Of a stretch of DNA of 64,000 nucleotides, positions 11,545 through 19,837 are shown one piece after another. Origin of the DNA: Actinopolyspora xinjiangensis (GTDB lineage: Bacteria; Actinomycetota; Actinomycetes; Mycobacteriales; Pseudonocardiaceae). A program made the position numbers and the translations under genes. The notes beneath the pieces were generated by a model. It saw nothing but the letters and a program-made list of their open reading frames with translations. It did not search any database and was not told the origin of the DNA. How positions within the stretch are numbered: the stretch's first letter is position 1; each line of letters opens with the position of its first letter. Where the stretch lies: contig NZ_FNJR01000006.1 of NCBI RefSeq assembly GCF_900104475.1, positions 124,001-188,000 on the forward strand, read 5' to 3'.

Positions 11545-12599
11545 CAACTCACGCCGCCGAACAGCAGCAGGTGCTGCTCGACGTGCAGGGACACCTCGGG
11601 CGCATCACGCTCAACCGGCCGAAGGCGCTCAACTCGCTGACCATGGAGATGGTCACCGCGGTGCTGCGCGCGCTGGAGGAGTGGCGCTCGGACGACCGGG
11701 TGCGCACGGTGCTCGTCGAGGGCGCGGGAGAGCGCGGCCTCTGCGCGGGCGGGGACATCCGAGCCATGTACGACGCGGTCAAGGCGGGCGAGCCCGAACT
11801 CACCGAGCGGTTCTGGGCGGCCGAGTACCGGATGAACGCCGCGCTGGCGCACTATCCCAAGCCGGTCGTGGGCATCATGGACGGCATCTGCATGGGCGGC
11901 GGTGTCGGGATCTCGGCACACGGCTCGCACCGCGTGGTCACCGAACGCTCCAAGGTCGGGATGCCCGAGGTGGGGATCGGCTTCGCCCCCGACGTGGGCG
12001 GTACCTACCTGCTCTCCCGCGCACCGGGCCGGCTCGGTACCCACATGGCGCTCACCGGAGCCCCGGTCAGCGGTGCCGACGCGATCCACTGCGGGCTGGC
12101 CGACCACTACGTCGACAGCTCCGAACTCGACGGACTCGTCAACGCCCTCACCGAGGGGGAGGCGTCAGCCGTGCTGGACAAGTACGGCACCTCGGCCCCG
12201 GAGTCGGGCCTGGCCGCCGCCCGGCCCTGGATCGACGAGGTCTACGCCGCCGATTCCGTGGAACGGATCCTCACCGAGCTGCGCTCCAGGAACGAACCGG
12301 AGGCCGGGGAGGCGGCCGAGACCATCGCCACCAAGTCCCCCACCTCGTTGAAGGTGACGCTGCGCGCGCTGCGCTCGGCGGCCGAGCTGGGCTCCCTGGA
12401 GGAGGTGCTCGACCAGGAGTACCGGGTGTCGCTGGCCTGCGTGCACCGAGGTGACTTCCTGGAGGGGGTGCGCGCCACCCTCGTGGACAAGGACCGCTCC
12501 CCGGCCTGGTCGCCGGGCCAGCTGGAGGATGTGGGCGAAGAGCACGTCGCGGCGTTCTTCCGGCGCCCCACCAACGGGGACCTCGGTCTGTCCGGCTGA
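11541..12599 (+). CDS. 3-hydroxyisobutyryl-CoA hydrolase (crotonase family)
   Basis: A 352-residue crotonase-fold protein, longer than typical enoyl-CoA hydratases (about 260) and matching HIBCH length. Seen: the oxyanion-hole segment LCAGGDIRAMYD, IMDGICMGGGVGISAHG, and MPEVGIGFAPDVGGTYLLSR, the hallmark of HIBCH enzymes. It releases free 3-hydroxyisobutyrate from its CoA ester. Start overlaps the preceding stop by 4 nt, so translation is coupled. Its product is the substrate of the next gene. Confidence 0.93.
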   Translation: MTTHAAEQQQVLLDVQGHLGRITLNRPKALNSLTMEMVTAVLRALEEWRSDDRVRTVLVEGAGERGLCAGGDIRAMYDAVKAGEPELTERFWAAEYRMNAALAHYPKPVVGIMDGICMGGGVGISAHGSHRVVTERSKVGMPEVGIGFAPDVGGTYLLSRAPGRLGTHMALTGAPVSGADAIHCGLADHYVDSSELDGLVNALTEGEASAVLDKYGTSAPESGLAAARPWIDEVYAADSVERILTELRSRNEPEAGEAAETIATKSPTSLKVTLRALRSAAELGSLEEVLDQEYRVSLACVHRGDFLEGVRATLVDKDRSPAWSPGQLEDVGEEHVAAFFRRPTNGDLGLSG

Positions 12600-12655
12600 A
12601 TCCGCTCCACCCCGGTTTTCGTGACAATGTCGGCTCGCGAGAAAGGTAATCGACC

Positions 12656-13543
12656 ATGGCGGTCATCGGATTCATCGGGTTGGGGCACATGGGCGGCCCG
12701 ATGTCGAGGAACTTGGTCAACGCCGGGCACACCGTGCGGGGGTTCGACCTGTCGCCGGAGGTGGTCGGCCGTGCCGCCGACCAGGGGGTGACCACGGTCG
12801 AATCCGCCGCGGCGGCGGTCACCGGTGCCGACGCCGTGATCACGATGCTGCCGGGGGGCAAACAGCTGCTGGACTGCTACGATGAGTTCCTGGCCTCGGT
12901 CGGGCGGGGGACGCTGCTGATCGACTCCTCCACCGTGGACGTGGCCGACTCGCGTAGGGCCCACGAGCTGGCGGCGGGGGCGGGGCTCGACGCGATCGAC
13001 GCTCCCGTCTCCGGGGGCACGGCGGGTGCCGAGGCGGGCACGCTGACCTTCATGGTCGGCGGTTCCGAACGGGCCTTCCAGACAGCCCAGCCCTTCCTGG
13101 AGCCCATGGCGCGGAAGGTGATCCACTGCGGGGGTGACGGCAACGGCCAGGTCACCAAGATGTGCAACAACCTGATGCTGGCAGCGGCCATGCTCGGCAC
13201 CGCGGAGGCCTTCGTGCTGGGAGAGAAGCTCGGTCTCCCGCACCAGGCGCTCTACGACGTCACCTCCGTGTCCACCGGGCAGAGCTGGTCGTTGACCACC
13301 AACTGCCCCGTGCCGGGCATGGTGGAGACCAGCAGGGCCAACCACGACTACGAGCCCGGCTTCGCCGCGTCGCTGATGCTCAAGGACCTCAACCTCGCCG
13401 TCTCGGCCGCCGAGCAGAGTGGCACCGACACCGAGGTGGGGCGGTTGGCGGCGCGGATCTACGACCGGTTCAACTCGGAGGGCGGCGGTGGGTACGACTT
13501 CAGCGCCGTGATCGAGTCCATCCGGCGCCACTCCGAAAGCTAG
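12656..13543 (+). CDS. mmsB: 3-hydroxyisobutyrate dehydrogenase
   Basis: A 295-residue beta-hydroxyacid dehydrogenase. Seen: NAD-binding IGFIGLGHMGGPMSRNLVNAG at the N-terminus, substrate motif DAPVSGGTAGAEAGTLTFMVGG (about 118-139), and GNGQVTKMCNNL with the catalytic lysine. It oxidises 3-hydroxyisobutyrate to methylmalonate semialdehyde, which MmsA at the head of the operon consumes. Starts 56 bp after the hydrolase stop, with GAGAAAGG as ribosome binding site. Confidence 0.95.
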   Translation: MAVIGFIGLGHMGGPMSRNLVNAGHTVRGFDLSPEVVGRAADQGVTTVESAAAAVTGADAVITMLPGGKQLLDCYDEFLASVGRGTLLIDSSTVDVADSRRAHELAAGAGLDAIDAPVSGGTAGAEAGTLTFMVGGSERAFQTAQPFLEPMARKVIHCGGDGNGQVTKMCNNLMLAAAMLGTAEAFVLGEKLGLPHQALYDVTSVSTGQSWSLTTNCPVPGMVETSRANHDYEPGFAASLMLKDLNLAVSAAEQSGTDTEVGRLAARIYDRFNSEGGGGYDFSAVIESIRRHSES

Positions 13544-13585
13544 CTTCGGAGTTTCATTCCTGTCCGGTTGCTTGGGTGGTCGGTT

Positions 13586-13698
13586 GGCGGAACCTCCGGC
13601 ACGGCTCTCGCCGCGGGCAGGCCCGACATCGGGTAGCGACCTACACAACGTCGGGCCTTCCTCGCGAGAGCCGCACCGGAGAACCCGCGGCGGTGCCG
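13586..13698. repeat. structured 113-bp dispersed repeat, copy 1
   Basis: Near-identical to 14880-14992. It folds on itself: CGGCTCTCGC (13602-13611) pairs with GCGAGAGCCG (13664-13673), AGGCCCGAC (13619-13627) pairs with GTCGGGCCT (13650-13658), and GTAG-CGAC-CTAC forms an apical hairpin. The outer stem and apical loop are conserved between copies, while the middle stem differs in both arms. This suggests selection on structure: a MITE-like element or a structured RNA. Confidence 0.75.
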
Positions 13699-13701
13699 GT
13701 G

Positions 13702-13797
13702 GCGAGAGTGGTCGGAGCTCGGCCTGCGGGAGTAGTCGGAGTGCGACTTGCGAGGGTGGTCGGAGCTCGGTCTGCGGGAGTGGTGGGAGTTCGGCGC
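13702..13797. repeat. four tandem 24-bp units
   Basis: Consecutive units all begin GCG(A/G)G(A/G)GT and continue (G/A)GT(C/G)GGAG. Units 1 and 3 are nearly identical, as are parts of 2 and 4, so the array may have grown as 48-bp pairs. It begins 3 bp after the structured repeat. No frame is conserved across the units. The rest of the 13544-13974 gap shows nothing else. Confidence 0.7.
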
Positions 13798-13974
13798 GGG
13801 TGCGAGGGGCGAGCGTCTGGTCGGGATCGACGCGACCGAGTACGGCAGCCGATTCACGTCCGATCCAGGAGTACCCGGCTGGACCGGTCCAGTGAGTCTC
13901 GGTACTGCGGGCCGTTCCGTCGCCCGGGGTGCCCGGCGCACGCTGGAACCACCCTGGGAGTACGCTGACGGTCC

Positions 13975-14253
13975 GTGATGGGCGAGCTGGTCGCGCTGTG
14001 GGACGGAGCCGAGTCGTGGCTCGTGCTGCTTCCCTACCCGTTCCAGGTGGCGCTGGTACTCGTGGTGCTCGTGCCGCTGTGCTGGCTGGTGGCGCGGCTC
14101 GTCGACCGCATCGTCGACGAGATCTCGGCCAAGGCCAGCAGGGTGCGCGATGCCGAGCCCCCGCTGCGCAGCCGGGAGCGCTACGAGCGCCGTACCGGCG
14201 ACGGGAGCTCCGGGCACCACCACGTCGTATCGGGGCAGCAGGGTGCCCCGTGA
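13975..14253 (+). CDS. small membrane protein of unknown function
   Basis: A 92-residue protein not recognised beyond its topology. Residues about 14-42 form a strong hydrophobic helix (LVLLPYPFQVALVLVVLVPL then CWLVARLV). A charged helix DRIVDEISAKASRVRDAEPP and a polar, basic tail follow. TACGCT 8 nt before GTG 13975 suggests a leaderless start; ATG 13978 is the alternative. It lies in a barstar-containing cassette flanked by direct repeats. A role in membrane anchoring would be a guess. Confidence 0.6.
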   Translation: MMGELVALWDGAESWLVLLPYPFQVALVLVVLVPLCWLVARLVDRIVDEISAKASRVRDAEPPLRSRERYERRTGDGSSGHHHVVSGQQGAP

Positions 14254-14280
14254 CCACGGACCGTTCGGCGGGAGGCGAGG

Positions 14281-14373
14281 GTGAGTTCGCGCGCTCGGAT
14301 CACCGGCACCCTGGTGGTGCTGCTCGCGTTGGTGGTTTTCGGCTGGCTGGTTCGGTACGTCGACGTGATGTGA
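14281..14373 (+). CDS. 30-residue single-helix membrane peptide
   Basis: GTG start preceded by a strong GGGAGGCGAGG ribosome binding site. The product begins SSRARITGTLVVLLALVVFG and ends WLVRYVDVM: a short basic N-terminus and one membrane-spanning helix. It begins 27 nt after the previous gene and 53 bp before barstar, on the same strand, so it is probably co-transcribed. The good ribosome binding site and hydrophobic composition argue for a real gene; function is unknown. Confidence 0.5.
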   Translation: MSSRARITGTLVVLLALVVFGWLVRYVDVM

Positions 14374-14425
14374 GCGTCGTGGACTCCAGTCACCGATCCG
14401 GCAGGATTGAATCGCACGGTTGGTC

Positions 14426-14842
14426 ATGATGAATGCCGCAGGCTTCCTGAAGCGACGCACCAGGAAGGACACGTCAGTGGTCGAGCCCGCCCCGTTGCCC
14501 GTCGTGGGTACGACCGAACAAGCGGTCGAACAGGCCCGTTCGGCGGGTGCCTACGCCCACGTCGTCGACGGGAGCGAACTGGTCAGCAAGCGCACGATGC
14601 TGGACGCGATCGCGGCCCAGCTCTCGTTCCCCGAGTGGGCCGGGCGCAACCTCGACGCGCTCTACGACTGCCTGATCGACCTTTCCTGGCTTCCGAGAGG
14701 GGAGCACGTGCTGGTCTGGTCGAGCCACCGGGTGCTGGCCGAGCACGACCCCAAGGCGTACCGCGGTATCGGTTCGGTGCTCGTCGCCGCGGCGCAGGAG
14801 TCCGGTGAACGAGTTTTCCGCGCCGTCTGCACTACGGACTGA
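14426..14842 (+). CDS. barstar-family (barnase inhibitor) protein
   Basis: A 138-residue protein whose C-terminal 95 residues are a barstar domain: VVDGSELVSKRTMLDAIAAQ, then FPEWAGRNLDALYDCLIDLSWL, which is the barstar signature (GxNLDALyDcL). Barstars bind and block barnase-like RNases. No barnase gene is in the window. The start is uncertain: ATG 14426 is used, but GTG 14477 (with GGAAGG 9 nt upstream) would still keep the whole domain. Co-oriented with two small membrane-protein genes inside a repeat-flanked cassette. Confidence 0.88.
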   Translation: MMNAAGFLKRRTRKDTSVVEPAPLPVVGTTEQAVEQARSAGAYAHVVDGSELVSKRTMLDAIAAQLSFPEWAGRNLDALYDCLIDLSWLPRGEHVLVWSSHRVLAEHDPKAYRGIGSVLVAAAQESGERVFRAVCTTD

Positions 14843-14879
14843 GCGCACTCGGCCGCTCGGTTTGCCGGGCGGTGCGGGT

Positions 14880-14992
14880 GGCGGAACCTCTCGCACGGCT
14901 CTCGCTGCGGGTCCGGCGACATCGGGTAGCGATCTACACAACGTCTCCGGCGTCCTCGCGAGAGCCGCACGGGAGAACCCGCGGCGGTGCCG
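14880..14992. repeat. structured 113-bp dispersed repeat, copy 2
   Basis: Same orientation and same length as copy 1 at 13586-13698. The outer stem CGGCTCTCGC/GCGAGAGCCG and the apical GTAG-CGAT-CTAC are kept. The middle stem has changed on both sides (GGTCCGGCGAC against GTCTCCGGCGTCC) yet can still pair in part. It begins 37 bp after the barstar stop. Confidence 0.75.
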
Positions 14993-15008
14993 ATTACGTG
15001 CGTGGTGA

Positions 15009-15028
15009 TTCGGCGCTCGCGCGCCGAA
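15009..15028 (+). terminator. hairpin behind the barstar cassette
   Basis: TTCGGCGC at 15009-15016 pairs with GCGCCGAA at 15021-15028 around a TCGC loop. It lies 16 bp after repeat copy 2. Confidence 0.45.
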
Positions 15029-15162
15029 GAACACCATCGCTCGGCTCTCATCCACGTAACGGGACCTCGGTGGGAGCCAGTGGGACTGAAAGGTGCTGCG
15101 CAGGACGTACGGGAGAACGGGGACGCCGCGAGCTTCCGAGCGGGCGACGTCCCCGCCGGGGC

Positions 15163-15939
15163 TCAGTCCCGCTCGGGTACCCAGTTGGGGGAGCGCTTCT
15201 CGGCGAAGGCCCGCATGCCCTCCTGCCCCTCCTCACCGGCGAAGTGCTCGGCGGACAGGCGCAGCATGTCGGCGAAGTTCCCGTCGAGGTCGTCCGGGCG
15301 CGGTCGGCGCAGCATCTCCTTGGTGGCCGCCATGGCGTTGGGGCCGCCCCTGGCCAGCATGTCGAGGTAGCGTTCCACGGCGCTGTCCAGCTCCGCCTCC
15401 GGAACGGCCGCGTTGAGCAGGCCGATCGCCTCAGCTCGCCGTGCGTCGAAGGTCTCGCCGGTCAGGAACAGCTCGTGGGCCTGCCTGGCGTGCAGCCGGG
15501 GTAGCACGGTCACCGAGATCACCGCGGGCACGACCCCGATGCGGACCTCGCTGAACGCGAAGGTGGCCCCCTCCGCCGCCACGGCGATGTCGCAGGCGGC
15601 CACGAGCCCGATGCCGCCCGCCCGCGCGGGACCGCCCAGTTTGGCCACCACCGGTTTCGGGCTGTTCCAGATGCGCTCCAGCAGGCCGGGAACCTCGTTG
15701 ATCCCCTGGTTCTCGGCGCTCTCCGAGCGGGACTCCTTGAGGTCCATGCCGGCGCAGAAGACCGTGCCGGTGTGCGTCAGCAGGATCACGCGGACCGCCT
15801 CGTCCGCGATCGAGCTCCGCAGCGCTTCCAGCAGTTCTCCGCGCAGCTGCGCGGACAGCGCGTTGCGGTTGTGCGGTGAGTCCAGGGTGATCGTGGCGAT
15901 GCCGCCTGCCACCTCGCGGTGCACGAGTTCGTCAGCCAT
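15163..15939 (-). CDS. enoyl-CoA hydratase/isomerase-family protein
   Basis: A 258-residue crotonase. Seen: ITLDSPHNRNALSAQLRGEL, oxyanion-hole residues in FCAGMDLKE, and GGPARAGGIGLVAACDIAVA with SEVRIGVVPAVIS. The first catalytic Glu of hydratases (GGG.E region) is not obvious, and the second position reads V-P-A, so it may be a lyase, isomerase or hydratase with altered chemistry. Monocistronic, with a TAGGCT -10 box 7 nt before ATG. Similar actinobacterial genes are annotated as enoyl-CoA hydratases; the substrate is unknown. Confidence 0.85.
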   Translation of the reverse strand: MADELVHREVAGGIATITLDSPHNRNALSAQLRGELLEALRSSIADEAVRVILLTHTGTVFCAGMDLKESRSESAENQGINEVPGLLERIWNSPKPVVAKLGGPARAGGIGLVAACDIAVAAEGATFAFSEVRIGVVPAVISVTVLPRLHARQAHELFLTGETFDARRAEAIGLLNAAVPEAELDSAVERYLDMLARGGPNAMAATKEMLRRPRPDDLDGNFADMLRLSAEHFAGEEGQEGMRAFAEKRSPNWVPERD

Positions 15940-15946
15940 GCGCCGC

Positions 15947-15952
15947 AGCCTA
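15947..15952 (-). promoter_or_regulatory. -10 box TAGGCT for a leaderless hydratase mRNA
   Basis: Read on the minus strand, TAGGCT lies 7 nt before the ATG at 15939, too close for a ribosome binding site. Confidence 0.5.
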
Positions 15953-16120
15953 GTCGGGCTCGGAAGGCGTCACTACGGTGTGCGCGTCGGAACGAGCCGG
16001 TCGCTGCCGGTCGGGTCAGCCGGAGCACGGCCGTGGGATCGAACCCTCGGGCGGAGGACGCGGTGCGGCGACCGGTGATCCCGGTGTGCCGCACCGCGCC
16101 GGTGTCGCCGGGCGTTACCG

Positions 16121-16294
16121 TCACGTCCGGAACGCGGAGGGCGAGTCCCCGGAGACGGGGTCGGTGTCCTCCGCCGAATCCTCCGGACCGTCCTGATCGA
16201 GCTCCTCACGCAGGATCCGGTCGATCGTGTGGTTCGCCCGCCGCAGCGACAACACCACCCAGACCGCGCCACCGAGCTTTGGCTGAAGCCGCAT
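16121..16294 (-). CDS. possible small protein, low confidence
   Basis: A 57-codon frame begins MRLQPKLGGAVWVVLSLRRA, continues TIDRILREELDQDG and ends in an acidic tail. The composition looks protein-like (amphipathic helix, then Asp/Glu-rich). There is no ribosome binding site, and it runs away from the AbiE promoter. It could be a remnant. The rest of the 15953-16354 gap shows nothing recognisable. Confidence 0.25.
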   Translation of the reverse strand: MRLQPKLGGAVWVVLSLRRANHTIDRILREELDQDGPEDSAEDTDPVSGDSPSAFRT

Positions 16295-16354
16295 GCTGGT
16301 TGGGTCCAGCGCGAGTATGCCAGTGGCGCAGCTATGCTTGTGTGTGGCATGAGA

Positions 16355-16371
16355 GTAGGCTGTTAGCCTAC
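16355..16371. promoter_or_regulatory. inverted repeat in the abiE promoter, probable AbiEi operator
   Basis: GTAGGC-TGTTA-GCCTAC lies just before the ribosome binding site GGAGG (16372-16376). AbiEi proteins bind inverted repeats upstream of their own operon, so this is the natural autoregulatory site; binding is inferred. Confidence 0.55.
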
Positions 16372-16384
16372 GGAGGTGACGGTA

Positions 16385-17017
16385 ATGGCACACATCACGG
16401 CGCGCGTGCCCTCACTGCTGCTGCGGGGGTCTTCCAGGGTGTTGCGGCCTCGCGACGCTGCCGGTGTGTATGTCAACCCGCGTCCTGAGTTCGCGCGGCT
16501 GGCCCGTGCCGGGGCGTTGCACCGGTTGGCGACCGGTTATTACGCCGTGGTTCCCGATGATCAGCTCGACCGGGGCTGGATTCCCGAGCTGGAGGCGGCC
16601 GCGCTGGGTATCGCGGTCGCTGACGTGGGTATCGACTCGGTCGCGCTGATGGGGTTGTCCGCCGCCCGTGTTCACGGGGCTGTCCCGCGGGCACTGGGGG
16701 TTGCGGTCGTGGCTGCCACTCGTCACCGGCCGACGTTGCGTTTGGCCGACCGCGAGGCCACCGTGCGTTTCGTTCGTCGTCGCGTAGCCGCCCTGGACGT
16801 GCAACGCCACACCAGCGAGCTGGGCCAGGGGTGGGTCACCACGGTCGAACAGACGGTGCTCGATCTTGTCGCCCGCCCCGATCTGGGGGGGCTGCCCGAG
16901 CAGGCCCGTGCCGCCGCCCACGATCTGTTGGACCGTTGTGATCGTCGACTGCTGGATGAACTGGCAGTCGGACAGCGCCGCCAAGCCAGCCTTGCCCGTC
17001 TACTTGAAGTCGTCTGA
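16385..17017 (+). CDS. AbiEi-type antitoxin (type IV toxin-antitoxin)
   Basis: A 210-residue protein of the AbiEi group. Characteristic segments are ARAGALHRLATGYYAVVPDD, the end of the winged-helix domain, and YVNPRPEFARL before it. SALMGLSAARVHGAVPRALG and the later WVTTVEQTVLDLVARPDLGG belong to the C-terminal antitoxin domain. AbiEi represses the operon and counters the toxin without direct binding. ATG 16385 was chosen because GGAGG lies 8 nt upstream. The toxin gene starts 2 nt after the stop. Confidence 0.88.
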   Translation: MAHITARVPSLLLRGSSRVLRPRDAAGVYVNPRPEFARLARAGALHRLATGYYAVVPDDQLDRGWIPELEAAALGIAVADVGIDSVALMGLSAARVHGAVPRALGVAVVAATRHRPTLRLADREATVRFVRRRVAALDVQRHTSELGQGWVTTVEQTVLDLVARPDLGGLPEQARAAAHDLLDRCDRRLLDELAVGQRRQASLARLLEVV

Positions 17018-17019
17018 CC

Positions 17020-17799
17020 ATGCTCGATCCTCAGGAGGAAGCCGCCGTCGCCGAGCAGTTCGGCGTGGCCCGCGCCCAGGTGCGCCGGGACCATCTCATC
17101 TCCCACCTGCTCGCGGCCATCAGTGACCGGCTGGCCGATGAGGTCGTCTTCTTCGGCGGCACCGCACTCTCCCGCACGTTGGCCCCCGAGGGGCGGCTGT
17201 CCGAAGACATCGACCTCATCGCTCGCAGCGGTCGCAGCAGCACAGCCGAGGTGCTCGAGACGACCCTGATTCGCGGGACCCGGCGCGAATTCCCGGGGCT
17301 ACGCTGGCAACCGGCACTCACCTCGGTCCGCGATGTGACGCCCGCCGTGCTCGTCGCCCCCGAAGGCCCGACCGTGCGCGTGCAGCTGCTGAGCTCCACC
17401 GGTTATGCGCCCTGGCCGACCGAGCGGTGCCGGCTCGTGCAGCGTTACAGCGACGCTGGACCCGCCGTGCTGCGTGTGCCTACCGCAGCCGCCTTCGCGG
17501 CCTGGAAAACCATCGCCTGGGCGCACCGCGCCACCTCACGAGATCTCTACGATCTCTGGCTGCTCGCCCGTCTCGGGGCCATCACCACCGAGGCGGCGGA
17601 GCTGTTCACACGCTTCGGTCCCACCAACAGGCCTCCGTCGAACGCGCTCTTCACCCACGCCCCCGACGAGGAAACGTGGCAGCGAGAACTCGCGGGGCAA
17701 ACCCACCTCGACATCACCGCGCACGCCGCCCTCGCCCACGTACGCGACGCCTGGCTCGACGCCCCATCACAGGAAAACCACGGCGGAAATGCTCGGTGA
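17020..17799 (+). CDS. AbiEii nucleotidyltransferase toxin
   Basis: A 259-residue protein with the nucleotidyltransferase motif FFGGTALSR (residues 44-52) and SEDIDLI (61-67) supplying the metal-binding acidic pair. AbiEii/MenT toxins transfer nucleotides to RNA, including tRNA acceptor ends, and cause reversible growth arrest, often as phage defence. The C-terminal half has W-K-and R-D-L-Y-D-L-W-L, the AbiEii lysine/DLxDL region. It starts 2 nt after abiEi, so translation is coupled. All key residues appear present, so it should be active. Confidence 0.9.
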   Translation: MLDPQEEAAVAEQFGVARAQVRRDHLISHLLAAISDRLADEVVFFGGTALSRTLAPEGRLSEDIDLIARSGRSSTAEVLETTLIRGTRREFPGLRWQPALTSVRDVTPAVLVAPEGPTVRVQLLSSTGYAPWPTERCRLVQRYSDAGPAVLRVPTAAAFAAWKTIAWAHRATSRDLYDLWLLARLGAITTEAAELFTRFGPTNRPPSNALFTHAPDEETWQRELAGQTHLDITAHAALAHVRDAWLDAPSQENHGGNAR

Positions 17800-18237
17800 C
17801 CACTCGCGGACAACGCGTCATCCATCCAGCCGCACCCGGGACGACAGTGCGCAGCTCGTCTCTCCGACCCACCCTGCCGGGGACAAATTTTCCGAGGTGT
17901 GACGTTCGGGAGTCCGCTCTCCGGGCGGCTTGTCTCTCGTCGGCGAGCCGATCGGCCATTCGTGGGGCCAGTATTGGCCGTAACAGCCCGGTGAGCTCCT
18001 TGTGCCCGGTCTTGTCGCGGGGTGGGAAGGTTTTCTCGTGCCTCGGTGGTGCCGGCGAATCGTGATCCGGGACACTGATACTTGTCCGGTGCGTTCGCTT
18101 GCGCGCCACGCTGACTTTTCGCTCGGTCCAGGCGTCGATCAGGTAAAGGGCCCACGGAACTCCGCGGTAGTCAGAGCTCACTCCTGCCTCGTCTCGACCA
18201 GGGCGGGTTCGAGCAACCTCATCGGCGGCTCAAGTCG
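17800..18237. other. intergenic region with no supported gene
   Basis: I find no convincing gene here. A minus-strand frame (about 17850-18181) has a helical-looking stretch ELTGLLRPILAPRMADRLAD but no start signal and no recognisable family. GGGCGGGTTCGAGC near 18201-18214 resembles a tRNA T-loop, but no cloverleaf can be built. It probably holds remains of the insertion that brought in the RHS fragment. Confidence 0.4.
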
Positions 18238-19665
18238 GTGCTCGTGACGCTTTTCCGTTTTTGCGTTGCATCACTGTGGGAAACCCCGAACGCCACGACA
18301 ACGTTCACTTATCTGCGCGCCGGGTTGATGACGGAGAAGAAGCGTACCGCCGGTTCTTCGACGGAAACCGTCTCGTACGAGTACGACCCGGCGGGCAACC
18401 TGGTCTCGATGACCGATCCGAACGGGGAGACCAGCTACTCCTACGACGCCGGTAACCGGCTGATCTCCATGACCGACGCGAGCGGTCAGACCACGACATT
18501 CGGCTACAACGCAGCTGATCAGCGCACCAGCGTCACGTTCCCCGGCACCGGTAAGCAGATCACGACCTACGACGCCGCCGGGCGACAGACCGGCATCACG
18601 GTCACCGGCACCGACGGTGCCACGAAGTTCGAGACGAGCTACTCCTACGCCGCGTCGGACGGTTCGGACACCACCCTGCTGCAGTCCCGGAACATCGACG
18701 GCACCGGCAACAGCTACGACTACGACGCACTGCGACGCGTCACTTCCAGCGGATCGGGCAGTGGTTCGTACGGTTACGACACCGCCTCGAACATCACCAG
18801 TGGTCCGAGCGGAACGAGCTACACCACCAACGCCGCCGACCAGCTCACCCAGAAGGGAGACACCAGCTACAGCTACGACGGGGCCGGGAACCTGACCGGC
18901 AGCAGCAGCGGGGCGAGCTACGAGTACAGCGCGACCAATCAGCTGACCAGCGCGCAGCTGCCCTCGGGAAGCATCGACAAGGCGGTCTACGACACCACGG
19001 ACCAGGCCACGCCCCGTTCCCTGACCGAGACCACCGACGGCGACACGGTGCGACACGTGTTCACCCACACCGCGGTGGGGATCACCAGCATCGCCGACAA
19101 CGGGCAGCGCACCGGTTACTTCCGTGACCCATCCGGAAAACCGATCACCGAGGCCGGACCGGACGGTACGCGCTACAACGCGATCACCGATCAGCGTGGC
19201 ACGGTGCTGGCGTTGCTGGCCGAGGACGGCACCATCGTGGGGAGTTACGAGTACGGCACCTACGGTGAGACCATCGTCAGTGGGGAAGCCGCCAAGGAGA
19301 ACCCGTTCCGCTACACCGGCGGGTACCAGCTCGACACCGGTGACTACATGTTCGGCCATCGTTACTACGACACCGACACCAAGCGGTTCACCCAGACCGA
19401 CCCCAGCAGGCAGGAATCGAACCTCTACGCCTACGCCGAATGCAATCCGACCAACAAAACCGATCCTAATGGGCTTATATGCCAGCACGACCCCATTTAT
19501 AATAATCCGGCGCTCAACGGGGATGAACTTACCTGTGGAACCTACTCCTTGGGGTTCGCGTCGCTGGGCTTGCTTGCTGAATTCCACCCGATCAGCAGTA
19601 AGGCGAAATATCTCACGAGGGTTATTGCGGTCTCTGGGGCTGCTAATGGTGTGATGTCATGCTAG
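18238..19665 (+). pseudogene. C-terminal fragment of an RHS-repeat protein with variable tip
   Basis: The frame encodes 475 residues. From TTFTYLRAGLMTEKK on it consists of YD/RHS repeats (YDPAGNLVSMTDPNG, YDAGNRLISMTD, YDGAGNLTGS). It ends in the RHS core: RYTGGYQLDTGDYMFGHRYYD, then NLYAYAECNPTNKTDPNGL. The last 61 residues after DPNGL are the variable toxin-like tip, AT-rich and weakly hydrophobic (YSLGFASLGLLAEF). Full RHS proteins exceed 1500 residues and carry a secretion signal; both are missing here. I call it a displaced 3' cassette. The GTG at 18238 is only the frame's first start codon. Confidence 0.85.
18240..18280. repeat. duplicated gene end at the left edge of the RHS cassette
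   Basis: The 18-bp core TTTTCCGTTTTTGCGTTG (18251-18268) recurs at 20149-20166, with similarity on both sides. On the minus strand it would encode QRKNGKASRAPT and a stop. This matches QRKNGKTSPRA at the end of the complete small membrane-protein gene at 20122-20358. Confidence 0.7.
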
Positions 19666-19837
19666 TCTCTTTCGTGTGATCCAATAATCCCACTGGTTGC
19701 CTGCCTTGTGTTTGATCAGGGCAGGCTCCAATTGCTTTGACGACCCATGGTTGGTGAGTATTCTGGTGTCGTTGAGCGCTGTATCAGCATGGACGGCTCG
19801 ATGCTCGCTATGTGATTTACTTACGTGTTAGGTTTCT

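Noticed and set aside
12242-14257. Long minus-strand open frame across mmsB and the repeats
   Set aside because: Arg/Pro/Ala-rich composition typical of a shadow; overlaps well-supported valine genes.
18140-18237. tRNA-like segment with GGTTCGAGC
   Set aside because: No acceptor stem or anticodon arm can be paired around the T-loop-like sequence; at most a decayed tRNA or attachment-site remnant.
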